A DNA stretch of 37,783 nucleotides from Clostridiales bacterium. GTDB taxonomy: Bacteria > Bacillota > Clostridia > Lachnospirales > Lachnospiraceae. The translations under genes were made by a program, and so were the position numbers. The DNA lies in the NCBI GenBank assembly GCA_021203005.1, contig JAJQCB010000005.1, positions 1 through 37,783 on the forward strand, given 5' to 3'. The notes under the pieces are model-generated. The model saw only the letters and a program-made list of their open reading frames with translations. It made no database searches and was not told where the DNA came from. This document shows, in pieces, positions 1 to 8,995 of the stretch (its first letter is position 1; each line of letters opens with the position of its first letter).

Positions 1-91
1 ATTCCGGTTTTTTCAGAATCAAATGATTTGACATCTTTATATAAATTTCTTACTTCATTTATGATATTTTTATGCTTAATTTACAAAGAAA

Positions 92-133
92 GGCGGCAGA
101 ACCTTGTCGCATTGACCGAAAATCTGCCCCGCC
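92..133 (-). terminator. Possible terminator of the sugar operon
   Basis: Read on the minus strand, GGCGGGGCAGA and TCTGCCGCC can pair around a loop of about 20 bases, with the stem followed by TTTCTTTG. It lies about 50 bases past the dehydrogenase stop. The stem has a bulge, the loop is long and the U-tract is interrupted, so this is tentative. Nothing else is evident in bases 1-185. Confidence 0.35.
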
Positions 134-185
134 CCAAAATACTGCCGTCTTTCATTCTGTAAAATACACAAAATACTGTTTAAGA

Positions 186-1229
186 TTACATCTTACCGAC
201 GCTCTTTACCACATTTGCCTTATCCTTCACACTGGTATCCATGGCATTCTGAATATCGTCAAAGTCAAAAATGTTTGTCACAATACCCTTGACATTTACC
301 CGTCCGGAGGCAACCGCCTCGATCGCCAGCGGATAAATATGGCGGTAGCGGAAAATCGTCTTGAAAGTGAGCTCCTTATCCAGCGCCGCACCCATGGGCA
401 TGTTGACATCACCGGACGGTGAATAGCCGACAAACACCACAGTCGCCCCTTTCTTGCAGGCAAAGACACTCTGCCTGGACGTGATCTCGGTTCCCGCCGT
501 CTCAATGATCAGATCGGCGCCGCGTCCCTCTGTCAGCCGCATGATTTCCGCCACGGTATCGCACTCTCCGCCGTTGATCACCTCCGTGGCTCCCAGCTCC
601 TTTGCCTTGTCCAGACGCTTCTGTATCACATCAACCACATAGACCGTGGAGACGCCCATTGCTTTGAGCGCCAGCAGGCTCACCAGCCCGATACAGCCCG
701 CTCCCATGACGACCGCCGTCTGCCCCGCCTGGGCATTTCCCTGTCTGGCGGCGTGGAATCCGACCGCCAGCGGCGCGATCAGAGCAGCTTCCATCGTGTC
801 CATATTGTCCGGAATCTTAAAACAGAGACCCGCCTCGTGGGCTACATACTCCTGGAACACACCATTTACCGGTGGTGTGGCAAAGAACTGCACATCCGGA
901 CAGAGGTTGTAGCGTCCGGTCTTACAGAACTCACACTTTCCGCAGGTTTTCCCCGGCTCCAGGGCGACTCTGTCCCCCACTTTCAGATGCGTCACGCCCG
1001 TCCCAACTTCCACAACGGTGCCGCCCGCCTCATGGCCCAGCACGAAAGGCGGTTCCACGATAAAATCCCCGATTCTGCCGTGTTCATAATAATGAAGATC
1101 CGAGCCGCAGACACCAACGTACTCTATCTTGGCGAGAACCTCGTCCTCCCTCGGCTGCGGAATCGGCTTCTGTACGAAATCCATCTTGTTTAAGTCCGTC
1201 ATCACGGCAACTTTCATAGTTCCCTGCAT
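186..1229 (-). CDS. Zinc-dependent medium-chain sugar/polyol dehydrogenase (sorbitol/xylitol dehydrogenase-like)
   Basis: A 347-residue MDR-family alcohol dehydrogenase, probably interconverting a polyol and a ketose with NAD. Visible are the catalytic zinc ligands C41 and H66-E67 (GHE), the structural-zinc cysteines C96, C99, C102 and C110, and a Rossmann GAGCIG at 176-181. D200 at the end of the next strand suggests NAD over NADP. The EPLSVG motif of sorbitol dehydrogenases reads APLAVG here, so the usual Glu is Ala. AGGAGG sits 10 bases before the chosen ATG; an internal Met at residue 5 is further away. It is the last gene of the operon after xylulokinase, separated by 105 bases that hold a perfect hairpin. 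The exact substrate cannot be read from the sequence; L-threonine or butanediol dehydrogenase are alternatives, but the context favours a pentitol or hexitol. Confidence 0.85.
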   Translation of the reverse strand: MQGTMKVAVMTDLNKMDFVQKPIPQPREDEVLAKIEYVGVCGSDLHYYEHGRIGDFIVEPPFVLGHEAGGTVVEVGTGVTHLKVGDRVALEPGKTCGKCEFCKTGRYNLCPDVQFFATPPVNGVFQEYVAHEAGLCFKIPDNMDTMEAALIAPLAVGFHAARQGNAQAGQTAVVMGAGCIGLVSLLALKAMGVSTVYVVDVIQKRLDKAKELGATEVINGGECDTVAEIMRLTEGRGADLIIETAGTEITSRQSVFACKKGATVVFVGYSPSGDVNMPMGAALDKELTFKTIFRYRHIYPLAIEAVASGRVNVKGIVTNIFDFDDIQNAMDTSVKDKANVVKSVGKM

Positions 1230-1269
1230 ATGATACGATCCTCCTGTTCAACTTCTATCATACTTACCC

Positions 1270-1307
1270 GAATACCAGGCACAATTCTACATTGATGCCT
1301 GGTATTC
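1270..1307 (-). promoter_or_regulatory. Perfect 12-bp intercistronic hairpin
   Basis: GAATACCAGGCA and TGCCTGGTATTC form a perfect 12-bp inverted repeat with a 14-base spacer, between xylB and the dehydrogenase gene. Neither strand has a U-tract after it, so it is not a standard intrinsic terminator. It could be an mRNA-stabilising or processing hairpin that sets expression of the last gene apart, or a two-half-site operator. Confidence 0.6.
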
Positions 1308-1334
1308 TCAAAGAAATATACTTACAAAATTCCA

Positions 1335-2804
1335 CTAGATAATCTCAGAGAACAGATTTTTCACGGTCGGATATATCTTCGCAAATTTCTGATATTTTTC
1401 TTCATACTTTGCCGCAATCTCCGGATCCGGGTTTACGGTATCGACTACCTTCACAATCTTCTCCGCCGCATCCTCCACGGAGTCATACGCGCCGCAGGCC
1501 ACCGCCGCCAGCATCGCGCCGCCCATGCCCGGGCCTTCCTCCGCCGCGATGATATCTACTTTGATGTTCAGCACGTTGGCGATAATCTTGCGCCAGAGCG
1601 GGCTCTTCGCGCCCCCGCCGCAGATTTTCGTGCGCTCGATCTGCACGCCGAGGGACTTTGCCACCTCAAAGGAATCGCGGATAGCAAACGCCACGCCCTC
1701 CAGCACCGCCTGGGTCATATCCGCACGGGTCGTATCCATCGTCATGCCGATAAATGTTCCCCGCGCATCCGGATTGTTGTGAGGGGAACGCTCTCCCATC
1801 AGATAAGGGAGAAAGAACACATGGTTTTCACCGAGATTTGTGATCATCTCCTGTTCCTTCGCATAATCTTTCGTACCGATAATCTCGTCCATCCACCACT
1901 TATTGCAGGATGCTGCACTCAGCATACATCCCATCAGGTGATAGTGGCCGTCCGCATGGGCAAACGCATGGAGTGCATTATACTTATCTACGCCGAATTC
2001 CCTGCTGGATACGAAAATCGTCCCGCTGGTTCCGAGGGAGATATTGCATCTGCCGTCGCCGACTGTGCCGGTTCCGACCGCAGCGGCAGCGTTGTCGCCG
2101 GCTCCCGCCGCAATTTTGCATGTCTCCGGAATCCCAAACATCTGCGCTACCTCCGGTTTTAACGTGCCGGTGACTTCATAGCTTTCAAAAAGCTGCGGCA
2201 GCATCTCCTCCCGGATACCGCAGATCTCAATCATCTCCTGAGACCAGCGTTTATTTTTCACATCCAGAAGAAGCATACCGGACGCATCGGAATAATCGCA
2301 GCTGTGCACACCGCAGAGCTTGTAGGCGATGTAATCCTTCGGCAGCATAATTTTCGCAATACGGGCAAAATTCTCCGGTTCGTTCTCCTTCACCCAGAGA
2401 ATCTTCGGAGCGGTAAATCCTGCAAAAGCGATATTTGCCGTATACGAAGAAAGTTTTTCCTTTCCGATCACATTGTTTAGGTAATCGGTCTGCTTCCCGG
2501 TGCGGCCGTCATTCCAGAGGATAGCCGGGCGGATCACCTCATCATTCTCATCAAGGATCACCAGACCGTGCATCTGCCCGCCGAAACTAATGCCTTCCAC
2601 CTGGGATTTGTCAAAACCATCCACCAGCTCTGTGATTCCCTCACAGACCGCCGTCCACCAGTCCTCCGGCTTCTGCTCCGACCAGCCGGGGTGTGGGAAG
2701 TAAAGAGGGTATTCTTTGGATACCACGTTCTCGATGCCGCCGTCCCGGTTCATCAGCAGAAGCTTAACGGCAGAGGTACCCAGATCTACGCCTATATATA
2801 ACAT
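1335..2804 (-). CDS. xylB: Xylulokinase (FGGY family)
   Basis: A 489-residue carbohydrate kinase that phosphorylates D-xylulose, or a close ketose, to the 5-phosphate with ATP for entry into the pentose phosphate pathway. The N-terminal phosphate loop GVDLGTSAVK starts at residue 5. The QMHG substrate loop at 77-80 is typical of xylulokinases, the likely catalytic base is D237 in GAGDNAA, and a second nucleotide-binding loop is SLGTSGT. Length matches the family norm. It lies between a FucI/AraA-like isomerase (22 bases upstream) and a polyol dehydrogenase, so the true substrate may be another ketopentose. Identification as FGGY/XylB type is strong; D-xylulose specificity is inferred. Confidence 0.9.
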   Translation of the reverse strand: MLYIGVDLGTSAVKLLLMNRDGGIENVVSKEYPLYFPHPGWSEQKPEDWWTAVCEGITELVDGFDKSQVEGISFGGQMHGLVILDENDEVIRPAILWNDGRTGKQTDYLNNVIGKEKLSSYTANIAFAGFTAPKILWVKENEPENFARIAKIMLPKDYIAYKLCGVHSCDYSDASGMLLLDVKNKRWSQEMIEICGIREEMLPQLFESYEVTGTLKPEVAQMFGIPETCKIAAGAGDNAAAAVGTGTVGDGRCNISLGTSGTIFVSSREFGVDKYNALHAFAHADGHYHLMGCMLSAASCNKWWMDEIIGTKDYAKEQEMITNLGENHVFFLPYLMGERSPHNNPDARGTFIGMTMDTTRADMTQAVLEGVAFAIRDSFEVAKSLGVQIERTKICGGGAKSPLWRKIIANVLNIKVDIIAAEEGPGMGGAMLAAVACGAYDSVEDAAEKIVKVVDTVNPDPEIAAKYEEKYQKFAKIYPTVKNLFSEII

Positions 2805-2826
2805 AATTTTTCTCCTGTTTCTAATT

Positions 2827-4305
2827 TTATGCGAATGGATTCTCTGTCGGATAGCGCATCCCTGCCGGCTGGTTGTACCCGATCTCTGCGGGTTCCACCC
2901 CGATCAGCTTGAACACTTCGAACAGCGCTTTGCCGTGATGTCCGAATGCGACTGCACCGTGATGCGGATAGTTGCCCTGCACCAGCACATGACGATAGAA
3001 ACGATCCATCTCACTGATAGCAAAGATACCGACGCCGCCGAAGGAGCGCGTCGCGACCGGAAGCACTTCACCCTCAGCCACATAGGCCCGAAGCCTGTTG
3101 TCCGCAGTGCTCTGGATGCGGTAGAAAGTGATGTCTCCAGGGATGATATCTCCCTCGATTGTACCGTTTGTCACTTCTGCCGGAAGGCTTCTCGCCATAA
3201 TCTTCTGATTCCTCATCTCGTGCGTCGAAAGCTTGGATGAGCAGGTGTTGCCGCAGTGGAAGCCCATGAAAGTCTCACCCTGGCGGTAATCATACTTATC
3301 CTTAATATCCTCATTGTAAATCAGGTCTGTCACTGTGTTATTGATATCGAGCAGAGTCACCGCATCATTGCTCACACACTGACCGATATATTCACTGAGC
3401 GCACCGTAGAGATCTACCTCACAGGAAACCGGGATTCCACGGCCGGTCAGGCGGCTGTTGACATAGCAGGGCACAAATCCAAACTGGGTCTGGAAAGCCG
3501 GCCAGCATTTACCAGAGAGCGCGACATATTTGCGATAGCCCCTGTGCTCGTCAATCCAGTCCAGAAGTGTCAGCTCGTACTGCGCGAGCTTTTCTAAAAC
3601 CTCCGGCTTTTTATTGCCTGCGCCGAGCTCCGCCTCCATATCCGCAACCACCTCGGGGATACGTGCGTCTCCGGCATGCTTATTGAAAGCTTCAAAAAGG
3701 TCGAGCTCGGAGTTCTCTTCCACCTCGATGCCCAGATTATAGAACTGTTTGATCGGGGCATTGCAGGCCAGGAAATTCAGCGGACGCGGTCCAAAGCTGA
3801 TAATCTTTAAATCGGAGAGGCCGACGGCAGCGCGGGCGATTCCAACAAACTCATGCAGCATATCTGCACACTGCTGCGCGCTCCCGATCGGGTTTTCGGG
3901 AATATATGCTTTTACATTGCGCAGCGCCAGGTTGTAGCTGGCATTGAGCATACCGCAATATGCATCGCCGCGTCCGTCAATCAGATCTTCCTCTTCCGCC
4001 GCGCCAATAAACATGGCCGGGCCGTCAAAGTGCTTCGCCAGCAAAGTCTCCGAAATCTCCGGGCCAAAATTGCCAAGGTAAACACAGAGAGCGTTGCAGC
4101 CTGCTTTTTTGATATCCTCCAGCGCCTGCGTCATATGTATCTCACTCTCCACGATGCAGACCGGACATTCATAGACCGCCCCATCACCGTATTTTTCATT
4201 GTAGGCCGCCATCAGGCGCTCCCTTCTTCCCACGGAAAGACTCTCCGGGAAGCAGTCGCGGCTCACCGCCACAAGTCCGATTTTGATCTCAGGCATGTTT
4301 AACAT
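2827..4305 (-). CDS. L-fucose/L-arabinose isomerase family protein
   Basis: A 492-residue member of the FucI/AraA-like sugar isomerase superfamily (COG2407 type), expected to interconvert an aldose and a ketose with a divalent metal. The N-terminal half is alpha/beta (KIGLVAVSRDCFPES...), while the C-terminal half carries candidate metal ligands E296 (SCEVDLYG), D320 (LLDINN) and H350 (GFHCGN); these assignments are by analogy. It is neither a canonical AraA nor FucI sequence, so the substrate is open: fucose, D-arabinose, lyxose or a related sugar. AAGGAGG lies just upstream of the ATG. It follows the DUF4867 gene by 129 bases and precedes xylB by 22 bases, so its ketose product is probably what that kinase uses. 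Confidence 0.75.
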   Translation of the reverse strand: MLNMPEIKIGLVAVSRDCFPESLSVGRRERLMAAYNEKYGDGAVYECPVCIVESEIHMTQALEDIKKAGCNALCVYLGNFGPEISETLLAKHFDGPAMFIGAAEEEDLIDGRGDAYCGMLNASYNLALRNVKAYIPENPIGSAQQCADMLHEFVGIARAAVGLSDLKIISFGPRPLNFLACNAPIKQFYNLGIEVEENSELDLFEAFNKHAGDARIPEVVADMEAELGAGNKKPEVLEKLAQYELTLLDWIDEHRGYRKYVALSGKCWPAFQTQFGFVPCYVNSRLTGRGIPVSCEVDLYGALSEYIGQCVSNDAVTLLDINNTVTDLIYNEDIKDKYDYRQGETFMGFHCGNTCSSKLSTHEMRNQKIMARSLPAEVTNGTIEGDIIPGDITFYRIQSTADNRLRAYVAEGEVLPVATRSFGGVGIFAISEMDRFYRHVLVQGNYPHHGAVAFGHHGKALFEVFKLIGVEPAEIGYNQPAGMRYPTENPFA

Positions 4306-4434
4306 TGTTTTTCCTCCTTCATGATACAGTATCCTGTTTTTATAATTATTATTTTTGCTTTTTCTTTAAAAAACGGTCACACTATCCGTTCGCTCAGCCC
4401 GTTGCCGGATACTAAATTCTGCAGAAAATTAATC

Positions 4435-5049
4435 TCACTTTACAGAGATGTTATCTCCCACAAGCCCGTTATGCGCCCCCTCAATTCCGGCCTCCGGATG
4501 TGCGATCAGCCACTTATTCCGCGCAAACAACAGCTTATCCTCAGACGTCAGCGGCTCGGATTTTTCGATCTCTGTATTCGTCCCTTTCGGGAGAACCACC
4601 ACAAACTTAAATCCATCCTCCGACACATTGCACGGCGCATAGTGCAGCGTAGTCGCATAGACTTCTATCGCCGTTCCCTTCGGCACCAGAAATGCCTCAA
4701 TCTTCGCGGTGTCATATGTCCCGTCACAGATATCCTGCTCACAGCCAAGAAGCAGAATGCCATCGGTCGCCGCGATGTTGACCTCTGAATCCCTATGATA
4801 CTCGACAGCATTCAGCAGGTAATTGTTGCCATTACAATAACCGACCTGAACCGGCATCCCGCCGTAAACACTGTCCGACAGAAGCTTCGCGCCCGGGCAA
4901 CGCTCCAGCGCATCAAGTCCCGGCACATACTCCACATCCTCAGGCAGCGGAGTATCCTCCATCGCAGTCAGAATATCAGAGAAATCAATTCCGGTAATAA
5001 TCTTACCGTACCTGCGAAAAGCCGGATCTGTCACTTTCAATATTTCCAT
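4435..5049 (-). CDS. DUF4867 family protein, first gene of the sugar operon
   Basis: A 204-residue soluble protein that I recognise as DUF4867. It has no signal peptide or membrane segment. The region from about residue 95 (NIAATDGILLLGC... VPKGTAIEVYATTLHYAPC) has the short-strand character of a cupin or small beta-barrel, and HYAPC looks like a possible metal or ligand site; both points are inference. The gene leads an operon with an isomerase, a ketose kinase and a dehydrogenase, so a role as a sugar mutarotase, epimerase or accessory enzyme is plausible, but no activity is shown. AGAGGGTG precedes the ATG. Confidence 0.75.
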   Translation of the reverse strand: MEILKVTDPAFRRYGKIITGIDFSDILTAMEDTPLPEDVEYVPGLDALERCPGAKLLSDSVYGGMPVQVGYCNGNNYLLNAVEYHRDSEVNIAATDGILLLGCEQDICDGTYDTAKIEAFLVPKGTAIEVYATTLHYAPCNVSEDGFKFVVVLPKGTNTEIEKSEPLTSEDKLLFARNKWLIAHPEAGIEGAHNGLVGDNISVK

Positions 5050-5125
5050 TGCTGCACCCTCTTTCTCCTAGTATATTTCATCAGTTACTCCTGGATGTAT
5101 GGTAACCTAACCGCCCTTTTTTTTC

Positions 5126-5154
5126 AATATAATATCGTGATTATTTTTATGAAA
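5126..5154 (-). promoter_or_regulatory. Candidate promoter of the DUF4867-isomerase-xylB operon
   Basis: TTTCAT, 17 bases, TATATT on the minus strand. The -10 is good and the -35 is weak, which would suit a promoter needing an activator. The predicted start leaves a leader of about 70 bases before DUF4867. Confidence 0.4.
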
Positions 5155-5201
5155 TTTTTAACTGTGCCGTTACTGTACAAAATTATGTTCTCAAGTACAG
5201 A

Positions 5202-5230
5202 TTGTCTTTTTTCCCCTGTAATGATAAAAT
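5202..5230 (+). promoter_or_regulatory. Candidate promoter of the GH3 gene
   Basis: TTGTCT, 17 bases, TAAAAT on the plus strand, giving a leader of about 100 bases. Just upstream, CTGTAC (16 bases) GTACAG forms an inverted repeat across 5173-5200, between the two divergent promoters, and could be a shared operator. No regulator gene lies in the window beside it. Confidence 0.45.
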
Positions 5231-5336
5231 GGCGATACGAAAAATGTTGAATCAGGGTATAGTTTCAGCAATATCTGCTTATGAATAGGAAAATGCAAAA
5301 ATTATTTTGTAATATTACAGCAAGGGGGCATTTTAC

Positions 5337-7568
5337 ATGAATATACAGAAAAATAAGGATGGCATCTGCCGCCTGAACCAACCGGGCGGAAAAACGCTGG
5401 CGTGGCATGAGGGTTCCGGGGTCATGCTGCTTGAGGATGACGGATTATATTTTAAAGACCTGGAGCGGAGCGGCCGCCTGCTGCCCTATGAAGACTGGCG
5501 CCTGTCGGACTGGGAGAGAGCACAGGATCTTGCGCAGCGTCTGAGTCCGGAGGAGATGGCCGGGCTGATGATTTATTCTGTCCACCAGGTGGTTCCGCCG
5601 ATGTCCGGAGGTCCGTTTCCGGGAACTTTTGACGGAAAATCATTTGAGGAATCCGGCTGCGAGGCCTGGGAAATGTCTGATGAACAAAAAGAATTTATGG
5701 AGAGTGAGCACATCCGACATGTACTGCTTTCTTCCGTGAAAGATGCTGCTACCGCGGCCAGATGGAGCAATGAACTGCAGAAGAAAGCGGAGAGTATGCC
5801 GCATGGCATACCGGTAAATATTTCCTCAGATCCGCGCAACGGCGCCAGCGATTCAGTGGCGGAGTTTAAAGGCGGCGGGTCTGATGTCAGCAAATGGCCG
5901 GAAGGGCTTGGATTTGCGGCATGTTTTGACCCTGAGGTTGTAAGGCAGTTTGCAAAGGATGCTTCCCGGGAATACCGTGCCATGGGCATCAGTACGGCAT
6001 TGGGACCTCAGATTGACCTGTGCACAGAGCCGCGGTGGATGCGCATGGCAGACACTCTCGGCATGGATACCGAAGCGGTAAAGCAGATGGTAAAAGCATA
6101 CTGTGACGGCATGCAGACAACGGAAGATGCCGAAGGTTCCGGTTGGGGCAGGGAAAGCGTAAATGTCATGGTCAAGCACTGGCCCGGCGGCGGCACGGGA
6201 GAAAGCGGTCGTGACGCACATTATCCGTTCGGGCAGTTTGCTGTCTATCCGGGTGCAAACGCCGGGGAACATTTAAAACCGTTTACAGAGGCGGCGTTCC
6301 GATTGGATGGACCGACCGGCTGTGCGGCGGCGGTCATGCCTTACTATACCGTGTCCTGGGGGATGGATTGTAAGAACGGAAAAAATGTAGGAAACTCCTA
6401 CAGTGAATATATCATCAAAGATCTGCTGCGGGAAAAATACAGTTTTCAGGGAGTAGTCTGCACTGACTGGGGAATTACGCAGGATCCGGAGCCATGTATT
6501 GACAGCTTCGGCAGCCGCTGTTACGGCATGAACCGGATGACAGAAGCGCAGAGATGTCTGACCATTCTTATGAACGGCGTGGACCAGTTCGGCGGAAACA
6601 GTGAAATCGCGCCGATTCTGGAAGCATATGAGATCGGCTGCAGAGAATATGGTGAGTCTGTAATGCGCAGAAGAATGGAGACTTCCGCGGCAAGACTTTT
6701 AAAGAATATATTCCAATGCGGCTTATTTGAGGATCCCTATCTGGATCCGGAACATTCCAAAGAGCTCGTGGGCTGTGAGGAATTTTGCAGACACGGCTAT
6801 GAAGCGCAGCAGAAATCGGTGGTTCTCCTGAAAAACAGGATTCTTCCGCTGACGGAGAGACCATGCCTTCCGCTGAAAAAGGGAGTCCGGGTCTATATCC
6901 CTGACCGGAAAATACGGGAATCAAAAAACTTTTTCAGGAAGTCCGTGCCGGCCCATACGGAAAATCCGATTCCGGATTCAGTGCTTGCGCCTTACGCAGT
7001 GCGCGTGGGCACACCCGAAGAGGCTGATGTCGCCCTTGTTTTTGTGGATAGTCCGGCCTGCGACCCTTATTCGCCGGAAGATGCTGAGCACGGCGGAAAT
7101 GGATATCTGCCGATCACACTGCAATACCGTCCCTATACGGCAATGAAAGCCCGGGAGCACAGCATCGCCGGGGGAGATTTCAGGGAAGATTTTGTCGACC
7201 GCTCCTACCGTGGAAAGACAAATACCGCTTACAATGAAGCGGATCTGGACAATATTCTGGCCTGCCGCGAGGCGATGGGGGATGCACCGGTGATCGTCTG
7301 CGCACGTCTGAATAACCCAATGGTAATGAGTGAATTTGAACCGTCTGCGGATGCAATCGTTGCAGAGTTTGGCATCTCAAAGTCCGCGGTGCTTGACATT
7401 CTGTTTGGTGAGTGTGATCCGACAGGACGGCTGCCTGTACAGATGCCGCTGGATATGGATACAGTTGAAAAACATTCGGAGGATGTTGCATTTGACCTGG
7501 TTCCTTATACAGACAGCCAGGGGAATGTTTATGATTACGGATTCGGGCTCCGGTATGGGGAGAAATAA
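5337..7568 (+). CDS. Glycoside hydrolase family 3 protein (beta-glycosidase)
   Basis: A 743-residue GH3 enzyme, a retaining exo-beta-glycosidase acting on glucosides, xylosides or related oligosaccharides. The (beta/alpha)8 domain spans roughly residues 60-400, with the substrate-binding KHWPG at 280-284 and the predicted nucleophile D377 in GVVCTDWG. A second alpha/beta domain follows (VVLLKN... to the PVQMPL region near 690), and the protein ends in YDYGFGLRYG, typical of shorter GH3 proteins without a fibronectin domain. There is no signal peptide, so it acts on imported oligosaccharides in the cytoplasm. AAGGGGG precedes the ATG. It is transcribed divergently from the sugar operon, which suggests linked induction. 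The sugar specificity is not readable. Confidence 0.9.
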   Translation: MNIQKNKDGICRLNQPGGKTLAWHEGSGVMLLEDDGLYFKDLERSGRLLPYEDWRLSDWERAQDLAQRLSPEEMAGLMIYSVHQVVPPMSGGPFPGTFDGKSFEESGCEAWEMSDEQKEFMESEHIRHVLLSSVKDAATAARWSNELQKKAESMPHGIPVNISSDPRNGASDSVAEFKGGGSDVSKWPEGLGFAACFDPEVVRQFAKDASREYRAMGISTALGPQIDLCTEPRWMRMADTLGMDTEAVKQMVKAYCDGMQTTEDAEGSGWGRESVNVMVKHWPGGGTGESGRDAHYPFGQFAVYPGANAGEHLKPFTEAAFRLDGPTGCAAAVMPYYTVSWGMDCKNGKNVGNSYSEYIIKDLLREKYSFQGVVCTDWGITQDPEPCIDSFGSRCYGMNRMTEAQRCLTILMNGVDQFGGNSEIAPILEAYEIGCREYGESVMRRRMETSAARLLKNIFQCGLFEDPYLDPEHSKELVGCEEFCRHGYEAQQKSVVLLKNRILPLTERPCLPLKKGVRVYIPDRKIRESKNFFRKSVPAHTENPIPDSVLAPYAVRVGTPEEADVALVFVDSPACDPYSPEDAEHGGNGYLPITLQYRPYTAMKAREHSIAGGDFREDFVDRSYRGKTNTAYNEADLDNILACREAMGDAPVIVCARLNNPMVMSEFEPSADAIVAEFGISKSAVLDILFGECDPTGRLPVQMPLDMDTVEKHSEDVAFDLVPYTDSQGNVYDYGFGLRYGEK

Positions 7569-7731
7569 AATTCGATTACTCTGTCAGAAAATTCTATTGT
7601 CAGTCGAACATTGTTTTGTTAAGTTAAATTTAAAGAGCGTAAGCAATGAACCGTAAAGTCAGGCGCAGCCGGGCAGACACGTCATGCCGACAGGATTGGC
7701 GAACAGTGAAATGCAATGAGGAAAGAAACAT
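7569..7731. other. Intergenic region with repeat-like sequence
   Basis: No convincing hairpin terminator follows the GH3 gene. The stretch AGCGTAAGCAATGAACCGTA near 7638-7656 resembles CGTAAGGCGAAGATGAACCGTA downstream of tsf on the other strand, suggesting a dispersed intergenic repeat. The rest is unremarkable, ending in the GAGGAAAG ribosome binding site of the next gene. Confidence 0.3.
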
Positions 7732-8406
7732 ATGAGCATGAATGAAGATTCCACATTCCGAAAAGCAAAAGAAGAACTAAAAAGGGAACGGGATATGATG
7801 CAGGGAAAATCATTCCGCCAGAAAGCAGGGTATTTTTTTACGTACTATAAAATCCCCGTAATCATCATTGCTGTCGTCATCGCCATCCTGATCTCCATAC
7901 TTTACAGCAGAGCCCAGCACAGAGATTATGCTTTCCATGCACTGTTCGTCAACGCAGACAACTCGGCCCATGATGAGCAGATGGAGGCGGAATTCGGTGC
8001 ATGGATTGACTTTGACAGCGACAAATATCAGGTTGTCATTGATTCTTCCATGTATATCGACGGCAATTCCCAGGGTTCCATCGCCAGCACGGAAAAGCTG
8101 GCCGCTGAAGTCTCATCGGAGATTCTGGATGTCTGCATCATGCCCGAAGATCTCTTCTCAACCTACACTGACGAAGGATGCTTTGGCGACCTCTCGAATT
8201 ACCTCACAGAGGAACAATTGGACTACTATGCCGATCTTCTCGTCTATGACGGGGACACCCCGGTGGGCATCCGTGCAGACGATTTTGCAATCATAAAGGA
8301 CGCCTCTCTGTACACATCAGAGGACGCCCCTGTCTTCGGTATTGTTTATAACGCTCCTCACAGCGCGGATTGCAGCCTGTTTCTGGATTACCTGACCGGC
8401 AGATAA
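7732..8406 (+). CDS. Single-pass membrane protein of unknown function
   Basis: A 224-residue protein not recognised beyond its general form. It has a charged N-terminal cytoplasmic segment (residues 1-40, rich in Lys and Glu), one transmembrane helix at about 41-58 (IPVIIIAVVIAILISILY), and an extracellular domain of about 165 residues rich in Asp and Ser. The outer domain has phrases reminiscent of a solute-binding-protein fold (DVCIMPEDLFSTYTDEGCFGDLSNYL), which is only a suggestion. Hydrophobic-anchor proteins of this form are common in Lachnospiraceae. GAGGAAAG precedes the ATG. It converges with the PsiE-like gene, 18 bases away. Confidence 0.7.
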   Translation: MSMNEDSTFRKAKEELKRERDMMQGKSFRQKAGYFFTYYKIPVIIIAVVIAILISILYSRAQHRDYAFHALFVNADNSAHDEQMEAEFGAWIDFDSDKYQVVIDSSMYIDGNSQGSIASTEKLAAEVSSEILDVCIMPEDLFSTYTDEGCFGDLSNYLTEEQLDYYADLLVYDGDTPVGIRADDFAIIKDASLYTSEDAPVFGIVYNAPHSADCSLFLDYLTGR

Positions 8407-8424
8407 ACAACGATTACGGATATC

Positions 8425-8874
8425 TTATTTTTCTGCTATCTCCTCCTCGTCTGCATGCTCCGACGGCTCCTTTTTTCTGCAAAAAAATTCCGGCCACTTT
8501 TCATCCAGAACATATTTTTTTACAATAATGATAACCGCCACGCCGAGCACTGTCAGGAAGTTTTCCCACGCCGTCGTTTCGTTCACAATCATATGGCGCA
8601 CGATTACAAACATCATCACCTCCAGCACAGTGTCCGCCCCAGGGCTGCAGAGCATTTTAAAGAGTTCAACAGCGATAACAATATTGATCACATAGGTAAT
8701 AAAAACCAGAAGAGCATTGCTGTCCGCTGCATTCGCGATATACTCCAGAATCGGAGTCTTTAAAAAAATAAGCGCCAGAATAATGATTAATATAAGAATT
8801 GCTGACAGAACCAATTCCAGTATAACACTTACCCGCTCCATCCACTTTCTGATGAGTTTGGATTTCTTAGACAT
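8425..8874 (-). CDS. PsiE-like four-helix membrane protein
   Basis: A 149-residue integral membrane protein with four predicted helices: VILELVLSAILILIIILALIFL, a second near LLVFITYVINIVIAVELFKML, a third at DTVLEVMMFVIVRHMIV, and a fourth at FLTVLGVAVIIIVKKYVL. The VLE...RHMIV pattern is like the phosphate-starvation-inducible PsiE family, whose function is poorly known. The C-terminal tail is acidic. I moved the start to MSKKSKL because GGGAGG lies 6 bases before that ATG; the track start adds 17 unlikely residues. Confidence 0.65.
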   Translation of the reverse strand: MSKKSKLIRKWMERVSVILELVLSAILILIIILALIFLKTPILEYIANAADSNALLVFITYVINIVIAVELFKMLCSPGADTVLEVMMFVIVRHMIVNETTAWENFLTVLGVAVIIIVKKYVLDEKWPEFFCRKKEPSEHADEEEIAEK

Positions 8875-8995
8875 CTCTATCCTCCCTGCCTGATTGCCGT
8901 TCACTATGAAATACAACGAAACCAAAACACTGCCGAAATTCTTTTATACAAGGCGGAATTCTACTTGCTATTTCATAAAAAAACTCATAGATTCT

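Noticed and set aside
72-422. Plus-strand ORF of 116 aa at the left edge
   Set aside because: Mostly antisense to the dehydrogenase gene, no ribosome binding site and no recognisable domain.
7589-7605. Possible CodY box (AATTTTCTGACAGAG, minus strand) after the GH3 gene
   Set aside because: About four mismatches to AATTTTCWGAAAATT and located downstream of a gene, so not convincing.
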